In this document: positions 34,122 to 41,983 of the stretch, in pieces
Position numbering within the stretch: the stretch's first letter is position 1
Layout of the letters: each line of letters starts with the position of its first letter
NCBI RefSeq assembly: GCF_001494595.1
Contig: NZ_LN929908.1
Span: 3,378,468 to 3,442,467, forward strand
Reading direction: 5' to 3'
Origin: Mycobacterium sp. M26
GTDB lineage: Bacteria > Actinomycetota > Actinomycetes > Mycobacteriales > Mycobacteriaceae
Length of the DNA: 64,000 nt
Notes under the pieces: generated by a model
What the model saw: the letters and a program-made list of their open reading frames with translations, nothing else
Database searches by the model: none
Told to the model about the DNA's origin: nothing
Program-made: the position numbers and the translations under genes

Positions 34122-35012
34122 CTACTGCCCGGGACCCTTGGGCCACTTGGCCATACAGCCGAGATCGATCGGGATGCTGGTCCCGGTCATGTGCTTGGCG
34201 GCGTCCGAAGCGAGGAACAACACGAGTTCGGCAACATCCTCCGGCTCCAGCCACGGCGCAGGTAGCGCATGGTAGGCCGCCGAGGCCACCCGGAAGTCGT
34301 CCTTGCCGACCTCGCCGTCGAGATCGGGCCGGAACACCTGATAGATCCCGGGCGCGTTCATCAGATGGGTGTTGCAGTTCGTCGGGTGCACGATGTTGAC
34401 CCGCACTCCGGTCGGCGCCAGGTGCAGTGCCATCTCCTGGGTGTAGGCGACAAGGGTCTGCTTGGAGAAGCTGTAACCCGCGCCGCCGGGTCCCATGATC
34501 ATCCGGGGATCGGCCGACGAGGTGGTGTTGGGGATCAGCGCAGCCGTCGAGCCGGTGATGACGATGGACGCGCCGGTTCCCGACGGGATCAGGTGCGGCA
34601 CGGTGACCGCGACGGTGTTCATCACGCCGATGAGATCGACGTCGACGGCGTCCTGGAAGTCCATCGGCTCGGGGTCCCCCATGGCCAGCGGCAGGATGCC
34701 GGCGTTGGCCATGACGGTGGTGAGCCTGCCGAATTCGTCGATCCCCTCGTCGAGCGCTTGGCGCAGCGCGTCCCGATCGCGGACGTCGGCCTTGATCGCC
34801 ACGCATCGCCGACCCGTCTGTTCGACGAGCGTCTTGGTCGTCACCAGGTCGTCCCACCCCGCCATCGGGTAGGGGTTGGAGGCGATGTCCTCGCAGATGT
34901 CCACGGCGATGATGTCGGCGCCCTCCAGCGCCTGCAGAACGGCGTGGGCCCGCCCCTGTCCGCGGCCAGCTCCGGTGATGAACGAGACCTTGCCCGCCAT
35001 ACGTCCTGCCAT
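34122..35012 (-). CDS. Mycofactocin-type SDR oxidoreductase
   Basis: A 296-residue short-chain dehydrogenase. The dinucleotide motif is TGAGRGQGRAHA, then IIAVDICEDIASNPYPM with the inserted WDDLVTTKTLVEQTGRR block seen in mycofactocin-associated SDRs; the active site is GYSFSKQTLV. Such enzymes hold NAD tightly and hand electrons to mycofactocin, oxidising alcohols. The start is ATG 35012 with GAGGAGG a few bases upstream; the frame extends to 35060 without support. It is divergent from the double GntR regulator, with a perfect dyad between. Confidence 0.88.
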   Translation of the reverse strand: MAGRMAGKVSFITGAGRGQGRAHAVLQALEGADIIAVDICEDIASNPYPMAGWDDLVTTKTLVEQTGRRCVAIKADVRDRDALRQALDEGIDEFGRLTTVMANAGILPLAMGDPEPMDFQDAVDVDLIGVMNTVAVTVPHLIPSGTGASIVITGSTAALIPNTTSSADPRMIMGPGGAGYSFSKQTLVAYTQEMALHLAPTGVRVNIVHPTNCNTHLMNAPGIYQVFRPDLDGEVGKDDFRVASAAYHALPAPWLEPEDVAELVLFLASDAAKHMTGTSIPIDLGCMAKWPKGPGQ

Positions 35013-35059
35013 ATGCCCTCCTCGACCCGCTGCCGAAACTAACGATTCTTCCGACACCA

Positions 35060-35097
35060 CGTCAACTATTTCCCGGCTTTCTCATAAATAGTTGACG
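35060..35097. promoter_or_regulatory. Perfect 12+12 bp dyad between SDR and GntR genes
   Basis: CGTCAACTATTT (35060-35071) and AAATAGTTGACG (35086-35097) are exact complements separated by 14 bases. It is centred between divergent starts (35012 and 35130) and is the likely binding site for the double GntR regulator. The wide spacer suggests two separate half-sites, which would suit a protein with two HTH domains. Confidence 0.8.
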
Positions 35098-35129
35098 AGG
35101 TGCAACTCGGTGCGGTTAGCTCGACAGCG

Positions 35130-36671
35130 ATGGCCACAGTCCCGCCTTCCCATGACGCCGCACGGCGTGCGGTAGCCAGCCGCACGCCGCAGAAGGCGTC
35201 GCATCTCCTGGCCGCAGACCTGCGACACCGGATCCTCAGCGGCGAGCTGTCGGCCGACCAGCAACTCCCCCGCGAGCCTGAACTCGTTGCCCAGCTTCAG
35301 GTTTCCCGCGACACCCTGCGCGAGGCGCTGCGCATTCTGGAATCCCAGCAACTCCTCGAGGTACGGCGCGGTCGCGGCGGCGGCGCGGTGGTGCGCAAAC
35401 CTGGCCTGCAGTCGACGGCGCGCTACGTCGCCCTCCTCTTGCAGCTGCGCCGGACCACCCTGGCCGACCTCGAAGAGGTCAGGTCGGTCGTCGAGCCGCC
35501 CGCCGCCGAGCAGGTGGCGCTGCGCGACGGTACCGATCATCTGGCCGAACTCGAGTCGCTCTATGAAACCGAGCGGGCAAGCCGCGACGCGCTCGCCTTC
35601 GTCGCCGCGATGTCAGCGTTCGATCAGGCTGTCGTGGACCTGTCCGGCAACCAGGCCCTCGGCGTGATCGCGGGCGTCTTCCGCGACATCTACGCCGGTC
35701 AGATCTACGCGGCGGTGCGCGACGGTGACGCCACCCTCGCCGAGCGGATCGCCTGGCGGGTGATCGCCAGCCACAGCGCCTTCCTGGAGGCGGTACGCCG
35801 CCGCGATGCACCCTTGGCGCAGCGGGCGTGGAGCGACTACCTCTACACCACGGGCCGAATGCTGTTGCGCCGTAACGTCAGCCGCCAGCCCATCAATATG
35901 ACGCCGCTGTGGCGTGCCCAGGCAAGCCAGACCGGCTCCAGCACACGACGGGCGATGTCGGTGGCCACCGAGATCCGGGCCCGCATCGCCGAGGGCACCC
36001 TGCGGGAGGGGGATCGCCTTCCACCGCTGGCCGAACTCGGCGCGGAGTTCGAGATCTCTCGACCCATCCTGCGGGAAGCGCTGCGCATTCTGGAGATGGA
36101 GTTCCTGCTCGACCTGCGCAACGGGGACCGCGGCGGGCCGATCATCCGCACACCCTCGACCCGGATCGCCGCACAGCAGGCCGGAATCGTACTGCAGGCT
36201 CGCGGAACCACCCTGGTGGACTTCCATCGGGCACTACGCGTCGTCGAACCGACGATCATGGGGTTGGTCGCCGGCCGAATCACGGCCAAACAGCTTGCCG
36301 CCCTGCGCACCTACGCCGCCGAACTGCGGGACTGCACCGACGACACCGCCCACTTCGTCACGACCTGGCGCGACGCGGAGAAGTGCGCATTCGCCGCGGT
36401 GAAGAACCCTGCCCTGACGGTGATCGCCGAGATCCTGCACTGGGTGCGGGTGGAGGTCGAACCGACCGTGACCGCCGACGCCAAAGGCTTGCCGACCGTC
36501 GGCACGTCCAACCGCCGCGCCCAGGCGCTGTTCGCGCAGTTCGTCGATGCCACGGCAGATGGGGACGAGCAACGCGCTGTACAGCTGTGGGACAAGACAT
36601 TCCGGGCCACCGCACCGTGGCTGGAGGGCTCCGGTATCGGCCAGCGCCTGATCCTCGACGTCACCACCTAG
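35130..36671 (+). CDS. Tandem GntR-FCD regulator (two HTH domains in one chain)
   Basis: A 513-residue protein with an internal duplication. First unit: winged HTH at about residues 23-91 (LRHRILSGELSADQQLPREP, VSRDTLREALRILESQQLLE) and an FCD ligand domain to about 240. Second unit: HTH at about 273-342 (EIRARIAEGTLREGDRLPPL, ISRPILREALRILEMEFLLD) and a second FCD domain. GntR/FadR proteins are normally about 230-250 residues and dimerise, so this chain is a covalent dimer. The two halves have diverged, and the second FCD looks shortened. The start ATG 35130 is preferred to GTG 35100, which lies at the end of the dyad. It is likely cotranscribed with the amidohydrolase 8 bases downstream. 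Confidence 0.88.
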   Translation: MATVPPSHDAARRAVASRTPQKASHLLAADLRHRILSGELSADQQLPREPELVAQLQVSRDTLREALRILESQQLLEVRRGRGGGAVVRKPGLQSTARYVALLLQLRRTTLADLEEVRSVVEPPAAEQVALRDGTDHLAELESLYETERASRDALAFVAAMSAFDQAVVDLSGNQALGVIAGVFRDIYAGQIYAAVRDGDATLAERIAWRVIASHSAFLEAVRRRDAPLAQRAWSDYLYTTGRMLLRRNVSRQPINMTPLWRAQASQTGSSTRRAMSVATEIRARIAEGTLREGDRLPPLAELGAEFEISRPILREALRILEMEFLLDLRNGDRGGPIIRTPSTRIAAQQAGIVLQARGTTLVDFHRALRVVEPTIMGLVAGRITAKQLAALRTYAAELRDCTDDTAHFVTTWRDAEKCAFAAVKNPALTVIAEILHWVRVEVEPTVTADAKGLPTVGTSNRRAQALFAQFVDATADGDEQRAVQLWDKTFRATAPWLEGSGIGQRLILDVTT

Positions 36672-36679
36672 GAGAGCTG

Positions 36680-37924
36680 ATGGATATCGACGACATGATC
36701 CTGGTCAGCGTGGACGACCACGTCATCGAACCGGCGCACCTGTTCGACGGCCGGGTGCCCGTGAAGTATCGCGATAGCGCGCCGCGCTTCGTCACCCGCG
36801 ATGACGGCACGATGGCGTGGCGGTACGGCGGCCAGGAGATTGTCAACACCGCACTCAACGCGGTGGCCGGCCGTCCCCGCGAGGAGTTCGGCCGCGAGCC
36901 CACCCGTATCGACGAGATACGGACAGGCTGCTACGACATCGACGACCGGGTCCGCGACATGGACGCCAACGGAGTGCTCGGGTCGTTGTGCTTCCCGTCG
37001 TTTCCGCGGTTCTGTGGCCAGTTGTTCATGGACACCACCGATCGCGGTGAAGCCGCCGCCATGGTCCGGGCCTATAACGACTGGCATATCGAAGAATGGG
37101 CGGGCACCCATCCGGGCCGCATCATTCCCCTTGCCCTGCCGATGATGTGGGACCCGGACGCAACGGCTACCGAGGTGCGTCGCGTCGCGGCACTGGGCTG
37201 CCACGCCGTGACATTCTCTTCCAGCCCCTACGACCTCGGCCTGCCCAGTCTGTACTCGGATCATTGGGATCCGTTCTGGAGAGCCTGCGAAGAGGAAGGC
37301 ACCGTGGTGTGTCTGCACCTGGGGTCCAACTCGCTGCCGCCGATCACCTCGCCGGACGCCCCGATCGAACTGGTCTACACACTGTCGCCGGTGAGCCTGT
37401 TCGCCACCGCGGCGGACCTGTTGTGGAGTCCGATCTTCCGCAAGTTCCCCGCGCTACGGGTGGCGCTGTCCGAGGGTGGTATCGGCTGGCTGCCGTACTT
37501 CCTGGAGCGGGTGGACTACATCTACAGCCACACGAAGTACTGGAGCGGAATGGATCTCGGCGATCGTCTGCCGTCGGAGATTTTCTCCGAGCACGTGATC
37601 CTGTGCTTCATCGATGATGCGGTGGGTATCGAGAACCGCCATCACCTCAATATCGACAACATCACCTGGGAATGCGACTACCCGCACTCGGACAGCACCT
37701 GGCCGCACGCACCCGAGGTCCTCATGCCGTCGCTGCACGGTGTCCCGGACGACGTGATCGACAAGATCACCCACCGCAATGCCATGCGGCACTTCCGGTA
37801 CGACCCGTTCAGTCACATCCCGCGCGAGCGGGCCACCGTCGGTGCGCTGCGGGCTCAGGCGGCCGGGTGGGACATCAGCATCCGGTCGGTCAAACGGGGC
37901 AAGGAGGACTGCCTCCATGGCTGA
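36680..37924 (+). CDS. Amidohydrolase-2 family metal-dependent hydrolase
   Basis: A 414-residue TIM-barrel amidohydrolase. The N-terminal metal motif is SVDDHVIEPAHLF; further barrel residues are CLHLGSNSLPP and the C-terminal WECDYPHSDSTWPHAPE. This branch (ACMSD/decarboxylase-like) is common in actinobacterial catabolic clusters and includes decarboxylases and hydrolases. AGGAGAG precedes ATG 36680. It overlaps the following small gene by 8 bases, forming a regulator-amidohydrolase-DUF unit with the mycofactocin-type SDR opposite. Substrate unknown; likely a ring-derived carboxylate. Confidence 0.87.
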   Translation: MDIDDMILVSVDDHVIEPAHLFDGRVPVKYRDSAPRFVTRDDGTMAWRYGGQEIVNTALNAVAGRPREEFGREPTRIDEIRTGCYDIDDRVRDMDANGVLGSLCFPSFPRFCGQLFMDTTDRGEAAAMVRAYNDWHIEEWAGTHPGRIIPLALPMMWDPDATATEVRRVAALGCHAVTFSSSPYDLGLPSLYSDHWDPFWRACEEEGTVVCLHLGSNSLPPITSPDAPIELVYTLSPVSLFATAADLLWSPIFRKFPALRVALSEGGIGWLPYFLERVDYIYSHTKYWSGMDLGDRLPSEIFSEHVILCFIDDAVGIENRHHLNIDNITWECDYPHSDSTWPHAPEVLMPSLHGVPDDVIDKITHRNAMRHFRYDPFSHIPRERATVGALRAQAAGWDISIRSVKRGKEDCLHG

Positions 37925-38264
37925 CCGATTCGTCCAGGTCGTCTTCTCCAATCCCGTCGCGGGCAGGGAGGACGAGTTCAACGAGTGGTACGACAACGTC
38001 CATATTCCCGAGCTGCTGACCGTGCCCGGCATGGTGTCGGCAACCCGCTATGCGCTGCACGAGGCGGCCATCTATCGCGCCCCGGGCGCCACGGCGCCCG
38101 AGCACAAGTACATGTGCATCTACGAAATGGAAGGCGACGTCGACGAGATCATGGCCGCCATCCGCGCCGGTGTGGCCAGCGGCGCAGTGCACATGAGCGA
38201 CAGCCTCGACCTGTCCAGTTCGCGGCTGTCGTTCTGGACGCGCGCCGCGACCTTCCCGCAGTAA
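37917..38264 (+). CDS. Small DUF4286/Dabb-like protein
   Basis: A 115-residue ferredoxin-like alpha/beta protein with VQVVFSNPVAGREDEFNEWY, NVHIPELLTVPGMVSATRYA and KYMCIYEMEG. The EFNEWYdnvHIPE pattern is common in small dimeric proteins (DUF4286 and EthD-like) found in aromatic and terpene catabolic clusters. Start ATG 37917, 8 bases inside the amidohydrolase gene and preceded by AAGGAGG. It could be a small isomerase or cyclase of the dimeric alpha-beta barrel type; no catalytic residue is proven. The longer frame back to 37779 is a shadow. Confidence 0.72.
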   Translation: MADRFVQVVFSNPVAGREDEFNEWYDNVHIPELLTVPGMVSATRYALHEAAIYRAPGATAPEHKYMCIYEMEGDVDEIMAAIRAGVASGAVHMSDSLDLSSSRLSFWTRAATFPQ

Positions 38265-38282
38265 GCCCGTTTGGCCGCGGGA

Positions 38283-38672
38283 TCAGTCCGCTGCGGATGC
38301 CCGCTGTGGACGGCGGGTCGCTCCCCACAAGCCGACGCCGATCCCGACCGCCGCACCGCCGAGTCCGATGATCTGCTGCCCGCGGGTGAGGTCGTGATGC
38401 ACACTCGCACCACCCAGCAGGTCGGCGGCATCGGCGCCACCGGAGGCCAGGAACCAGCCGCGAGTGTCCTTGCCGCGCAAGCCTGCCGACAGCAGAAGCC
38501 CGCCGATGAGTGCGTCGCGGTAACCCATCGACCGCAGCAACAGCCGCGCCGACGGGCCGGGGTCGTTGGGTTCTCCCCACATCCGGTTGGCGCGCAGCGG
38601 ATCGGCAAGGAAGGACAGGCCCGACGCCAGCCGGATACCGCCGGCGACGAGCGCGGCGCGATCGACAGCCAT
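38283..38672 (-). CDS. Small membrane protein, unknown function
   Basis: A 129-residue protein with hydrophobic stretches AALVAGGIRLASGLSFLA, ALIGGLLLSAGLRG and IIGLGGAAVGIGVGLWGA, separated by polar loops (RANRMWGEPNDPGPSARLLL). Three or four short helices are likely. The ATG at 38672 is chosen; the frame is open further upstream but crosses the next gene. Similar short membrane proteins are widespread in mycobacteria, without known function. It is 2 bases from the end of the next minus-strand gene. Confidence 0.6.
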   Translation of the reverse strand: MAVDRAALVAGGIRLASGLSFLADPLRANRMWGEPNDPGPSARLLLRSMGYRDALIGGLLLSAGLRGKDTRGWFLASGGADAADLLGGASVHHDLTRGQQIIGLGGAAVGIGVGLWGATRRPQRASAAD

Positions 38673-38674
38673 GC

Positions 38675-39142
38675 CTAGAGAGTCGCCGTGAACGGGCCGA
38701 GGATCTGGCACGGCGGCGACGCCGGCTGCATCGCCCACGCCGCGCACCCGCGCCCCGTGGCGACGTAGGTAGTGCCCGGGTGAAACGGCACCGAGATCGT
38801 GGCCGGGTCCGCGCCGCGAGCCTGGGCGCACTGGATCACCGAATCCGTTCCCAGCGGTTGGATACACGCGACCGCCGAGTAGGGCCCGGCGGCAGCACCA
38901 CATCCGGCGATCACCGCGGTGGCGCTGACGGTCGCCCCGGTGACCTCCGGCAGCGACAGGGTGTACGTGCAGGGCGCATCGGGGCCGGCGTACGCCACGC
39001 CCCCGCCAATGGCGCTGCCCAGCGTCAGCACCACGACCGCTGTCACTATCCGGAATGGCCGTTTCGTGGCCGAATCGTAGAACAGTACGACGTACGCGAC
39101 GATGGCTTTAGACTCACCGCCATGGCCATTTCTGCTGCACAT
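38675..39142 (-). CDS. Exported or membrane-anchored hypothetical protein (start uncertain)
   Basis: A frame of up to 155 residues containing a basic-hydrophobic export segment (KRPFRIVTAVVVLTLGSAIG, then GGVAYAG) and a compact extracellular domain with five cysteines (PCTYT, AGCGAA, VACIQ, QCAQ, GRGCAA, with SPPCQ near the end making a sixth). Disulfides are likely. From ATG 39142 it would overlap the divergent DUF732 start by 21 bases; the only other start is GTG 39046, which drops the positive residues before the hydrophobic segment. Function unknown. Confidence 0.5.
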   Translation of the reverse strand: MCSRNGHGGESKAIVAYVVLFYDSATKRPFRIVTAVVVLTLGSAIGGGVAYAGPDAPCTYTLSLPEVTGATVSATAVIAGCGAAAGPYSAVACIQPLGTDSVIQCAQARGADPATISVPFHPGTTYVATGRGCAAWAMQPASPPCQILGPFTATL

Positions 39143-39496
39143 ACCGCACGCCTTCTCGTGGCCGGCGCCGTGGCAGCCTGTACCGCAGCGGCTGGCCTGG
39201 CCACCGCGCAGACAGCGTCGGCCGACAGCGTGGCCTATCTGGTCAATGTGACGGTGCGCCCCGGCTACAACTTCGCCAACGCCGACGCCGCGCTGTCCTA
39301 CGGCTACGGGCTGTGCGACCAGATCGCCGCCGGCACCGGTTTCAGCCAGCTGGTGAACACGGTCAAGTCGGACTTCAACACCAGCGACGACTTCCAGGCC
39401 ACCTACCTGCTCAGCCAGGCCTCGCAGGAACTGTGCCCCGCCCAGATCTGGCAGCTGCGACAGTCCGCAGCAGGCTGGGTCCCCTCACCGCAGTAA
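39122..39496 (+). CDS. DUF732-family secreted protein
   Basis: A 124-residue exported protein. A signal peptide (about residues 1-35, LLVAGAVAACTAAAGLATAQ, then ASA-DS) precedes a small helical domain with two cysteines (YGLCDQI and QELCPAQ) and the DFQATYLLSQASQ helix. This is the DUF732 pattern, very frequent in mycobacteria. Start ATG 39122. A TTAGAC at 39108-39113 would suit a -10 element for a leaderless transcript, which is an inference. It is followed 11 bases later by a CAP protein gene. Confidence 0.82.
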   Translation: MAISAAHTARLLVAGAVAACTAAAGLATAQTASADSVAYLVNVTVRPGYNFANADAALSYGYGLCDQIAAGTGFSQLVNTVKSDFNTSDDFQATYLLSQASQELCPAQIWQLRQSAAGWVPSPQ

Positions 39497-39507
39497 GGAA
39501 TCCCTCG

Positions 39508-39990
39508 ATGCACCGGATGGTCCATGCCGCCACCGCGGCCGGCTCGGTCGCCGTACTCGCCGTGCTGTCAGCTCCGGCCGCGCACGCCGACAACTCGCGG
39601 TTGAACAACAGCGTGATCGCCAATGTCTACACCGTGCAACATCAGGCCGGCTGCAGCACCGACATCAAGCGCAACCCGGCTCTCACACTGGCCGCACAGT
39701 GGCACGCCAATGATGTGCTGAACAACCGCTCCCTCGACGGCGACCTCGGATCAGACGGTTCGACCGCCCAAAGCCGAGCCGCCGCAGCCGGTTTCACCGG
39801 CACGGTCACCCAGACGGTGGCGATCAATCCCGCCCTGGCGATCAACAACCTCGACGTGATCAACCAGTGGTACTACGACCCGGTCGATTTCGGGATCATG
39901 TCGAACTGCGCCAACACCGCGATCGGGGTGTGGTCGGAGAACAGCCTGGACCGCTCGGTCGTGGTGGCGGTCTACGGTCAGCCGGCCTGA
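39508..39990 (+). CDS. CAP/SCP-like secreted protein
   Basis: A 160-residue exported protein: signal peptide to about residue 27 (PAAHA-DN), then a short CAP-superfamily-like domain with VYTVQHQAGCSTDIKRNPAL, LAAQWHANDVLNN, DGSTAQSRAAAAGF and CANTAIGVWSENS. The cysteines at GCST and NCAN likely pair. Bacterial CAP-like proteins are usually extracellular with unknown roles. The start ATG 39508 lies 11 bases after the DUF732 gene. It is the last gene before the mce promoter region. Confidence 0.78.
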   Translation: MHRMVHAATAAGSVAVLAVLSAPAAHADNSRLNNSVIANVYTVQHQAGCSTDIKRNPALTLAAQWHANDVLNNRSLDGDLGSDGSTAQSRAAAAGFTGTVTQTVAINPALAINNLDVINQWYYDPVDFGIMSNCANTAIGVWSENSLDRSVVVAVYGQPA

Positions 39991-40320
39991 GGGCACACTC
40001 TCCCCAGCTCGCCCTGAGGTCGTCGCCGGACAACTGCCACGGACTGCACATCGGACCCTCTAGACTCTGTTATTTTAGTCGAACATAGATTAAATTATGA
40101 GCCACGATGGCCGCTGCACCAGATGCATCTCCTAGCTCTTGCACTGGAGGGCAGCGCACACGCGGCGCCAAAGAGCCTGATCAGAGGTGCTTGATCGGGC
40201 CGGTCCGCCACTCGACCAACCATCTTGAACAATGGACAAAGTTTGTTGTACGTTCTTTGCGGCAATCTGTGCGATCCAGGTCACACCCGCTGAGCCACCC
40301 CACCGCGATCGGAGGTCAGG
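39991..40320. promoter_or_regulatory. Upstream region of the mce operon (330 bp)
   Basis: Non-coding. It contains an AT-rich island at about 40065-40100 (a TTATTTTAG stretch and a GATTAAATTATG stretch), striking in this GC-rich sequence, and a symmetrical dyad at 40227-40255. It ends in GGAGG at 40311-40315 for the first yrbE gene. A short frame at 40107-40367 was judged not real. Confidence 0.6.
40227..40255. promoter_or_regulatory. Symmetrical dyad upstream of the mce operon
   Basis: GAAC-N5-ACAAA-G-TTTGT-N5-GTTC: an inner 11-bp palindrome (40236-40246) flanked by complementary tetramers at equal distance. It lies 66 bases before the first yrbE start, so it is a good candidate repressor site. 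A related ACAAA...TTTGT dyad occurs at 52966-52994. Confidence 0.6.
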
Positions 40321-41130
40321 ATGAAGCAAGCCGCTCCGGCGACGCCCCTCCCCCGCCTGGCTCGTAGCGCGGTGTCGTCGGCCTTGAAGCCGGCCGCCGC
40401 AGTCGGCGGGTTCGTCGCCATGTCCGTCGACACCCTGATCCTGATGTTCAAGCCACCGTTCGCGTGGCGTGAGTTCCTGCTGCAGAGCTGGTTCGTTGCC
40501 CGTGTCTCGCTGGTGCCGACCATCATGCTGTCCATTCCTTTCACCGTGCTGACCGTGTTCGTCCTCAACGTTCTGCTCATCGAATTCGGCGCGGCGGACT
40601 TCTCCGGCACCGGCACCGCGCTCGGAGCGATAACGCAGATCGGCCCGGTGGTCACTGTTCTCGTGGTGGCAGGCGCCGGTGCGACGGCGATGTGCGCCGA
40701 CCTCGGAGCGCGAACAATTCGCGAGGAACTCGACGCACTGAGGGTGCTGGGAATCAACCCGATTCAATCCCTCGTCGTGCCGCGGGTACTGGCCGCCACT
40801 GTCGTTGCCCTGCTGTTGAACTCGATCGTTTCGGTGATCGGCCTCGGCGGTGGCTTCCTGTTCTCGGTATTCGTCCAGCACGTCACGCCTGGTGCGTTTG
40901 CCGCTGGCATGACCATCCTGACAGGGCCCGTCGAGGTCATCGTGGCGCTGGTGAAGGCGGCTGTGTTTGGCCTGGCAGCAAGTCTGATCGCCTGCTACAA
41001 AGGCATTTCCGTCGGCGGTGGGCCCGCTGGCGTCGGGAACGCTGTCAACGAGACAGTGGTGCTCTCGTTCATGGCGCTGTTCTTCATCAACGTCATCGCC
41101 ACCGCCATCGGCGTGCAGGTCGCCCAATGA
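40321..41130 (+). CDS. yrbEA: YrbE/MlaE-type permease subunit A of the MCE transporter
   Basis: A 269-residue MlaE-family permease with five or six membrane helices. The family signature is GAGATAMCADLGARTIREELDALRVLG, seen in parts as GATAMCADLG and EELDALRVLGI, and the C-terminal SVGGGPAGVGNAVNETVVLS. Two YrbE proteins form the membrane channel of MCE lipid importers and pair with an MceG-type ATPase that is encoded elsewhere. GGAGG precedes the ATG. It overlaps the next gene by 4 bp (ATGA) and heads an eight-gene operon. Confidence 0.95.
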   Translation: MKQAAPATPLPRLARSAVSSALKPAAAVGGFVAMSVDTLILMFKPPFAWREFLLQSWFVARVSLVPTIMLSIPFTVLTVFVLNVLLIEFGAADFSGTGTALGAITQIGPVVTVLVVAGAGATAMCADLGARTIREELDALRVLGINPIQSLVVPRVLAATVVALLLNSIVSVIGLGGGFLFSVFVQHVTPGAFAAGMTILTGPVEVIVALVKAAVFGLAASLIACYKGISVGGGPAGVGNAVNETVVLSFMALFFINVIATAIGVQVAQ

Positions 41131-41981
41131 CATCGACACGACCCAGCAGACGACTCGGTTCACTGGGACGCCTGGCACAGCAGTTCGGCCGGGGCTGGGA
41201 GTCGGTCGGGTTTCAGATGGCGTTCTACACCAGAACGCTCGCAGAGGTCCGAAACGCGTTCGCACACTACAAACTGGAGATCGTTCGGCTCATCGCGCAG
41301 ATGAGCCTGGGAACCGGAGCACTGGCGGTGATCGGCGGAACCGTGGTGATCATCGGGTTCCTTACGCTATCGGCGGGCGCCATTATCGCCGTGCAGGGCT
41401 ACAACTCATTGGCCGGTATCGGGGTGGAAGCACTCACCGGATTCATCTCGGCATACGCGAACGTGCGCATCATCGCGCCCGTCGTCGCCGGGATCGGACT
41501 GGCCGCCACCATCGGTGCGGGCGCAACGGCCCAACTCGGCGCGATGCGCATCAGCGAGGAGATCGACGCGCTCGAAGTCATGGGCATCCGCTCGATCGCC
41601 TACCTCGCCTCGACCCGCGTCGTCGCCGGAATCATCGTCGTCATGCCGCTGTACTGCATCGCAGTTCTCGCGTCCTTCTTCGCGGCGAGGATGGGTACCA
41701 CGTTCGGTTACGGACAATCCACCGGTGTCTATGACCACTACTTCAACACGTTCCTGCATTCGACCGACCTGATCTGGTCGTTCTTCCAGGCGGTGATGAT
41801 CGGCATCGTCGTGATGCTGGTACACACCTACTACGGGTACACCGCGTCTGGGGGCCCGGCTGGCGTGGGAGAAGCCGTCGGCCGCGCCGTGCGAACCTCG
41901 CTGATCGCGGCTGCCTTCGTTTCGGTCATCATCACGCTGTCCGTGTACGGCCAGTCCGGCAACTTCGACCTGGCCGGATAG
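41127..41981 (+). CDS. yrbEB: YrbE/MlaE-type permease subunit B of the MCE transporter
   Basis: A 284-residue MlaE-family permease, the second channel subunit. It has the core GAGATAQLGAMRISEEIDAL and EVMGIRSIAYLASTRVVAG, and the C-terminal GYTASGGPAGVGEAVGRAVR. The N-terminal cytoplasmic part is basic (RPSRRLGSLGRLAQQ). Its start overlaps the preceding stop (ATGA at 41127-41130). It is 2 bases from mceA. The long frame starting at 40692 is a phase artefact. Confidence 0.95.
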   Translation: MTSTRPSRRLGSLGRLAQQFGRGWESVGFQMAFYTRTLAEVRNAFAHYKLEIVRLIAQMSLGTGALAVIGGTVVIIGFLTLSAGAIIAVQGYNSLAGIGVEALTGFISAYANVRIIAPVVAGIGLAATIGAGATAQLGAMRISEEIDALEVMGIRSIAYLASTRVVAGIIVVMPLYCIAVLASFFAARMGTTFGYGQSTGVYDHYFNTFLHSTDLIWSFFQAVMIGIVVMLVHTYYGYTASGGPAGVGEAVGRAVRTSLIAAAFVSVIITLSVYGQSGNFDLAG

Positions 41982-41983
41982 CG

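Noticed and set aside
35909..36679. Upstream extension of the amidohydrolase frame
   Set aside because: It lies inside the tandem GntR gene in another frame; ATG 36680 with AGGAGAG is a better start and gives the family N-terminus.
40107..40367. Short open frame of 86 codons before yrbEA
   Set aside because: It overlaps the yrbEA start, has no ribosome site and no recognisable protein features.
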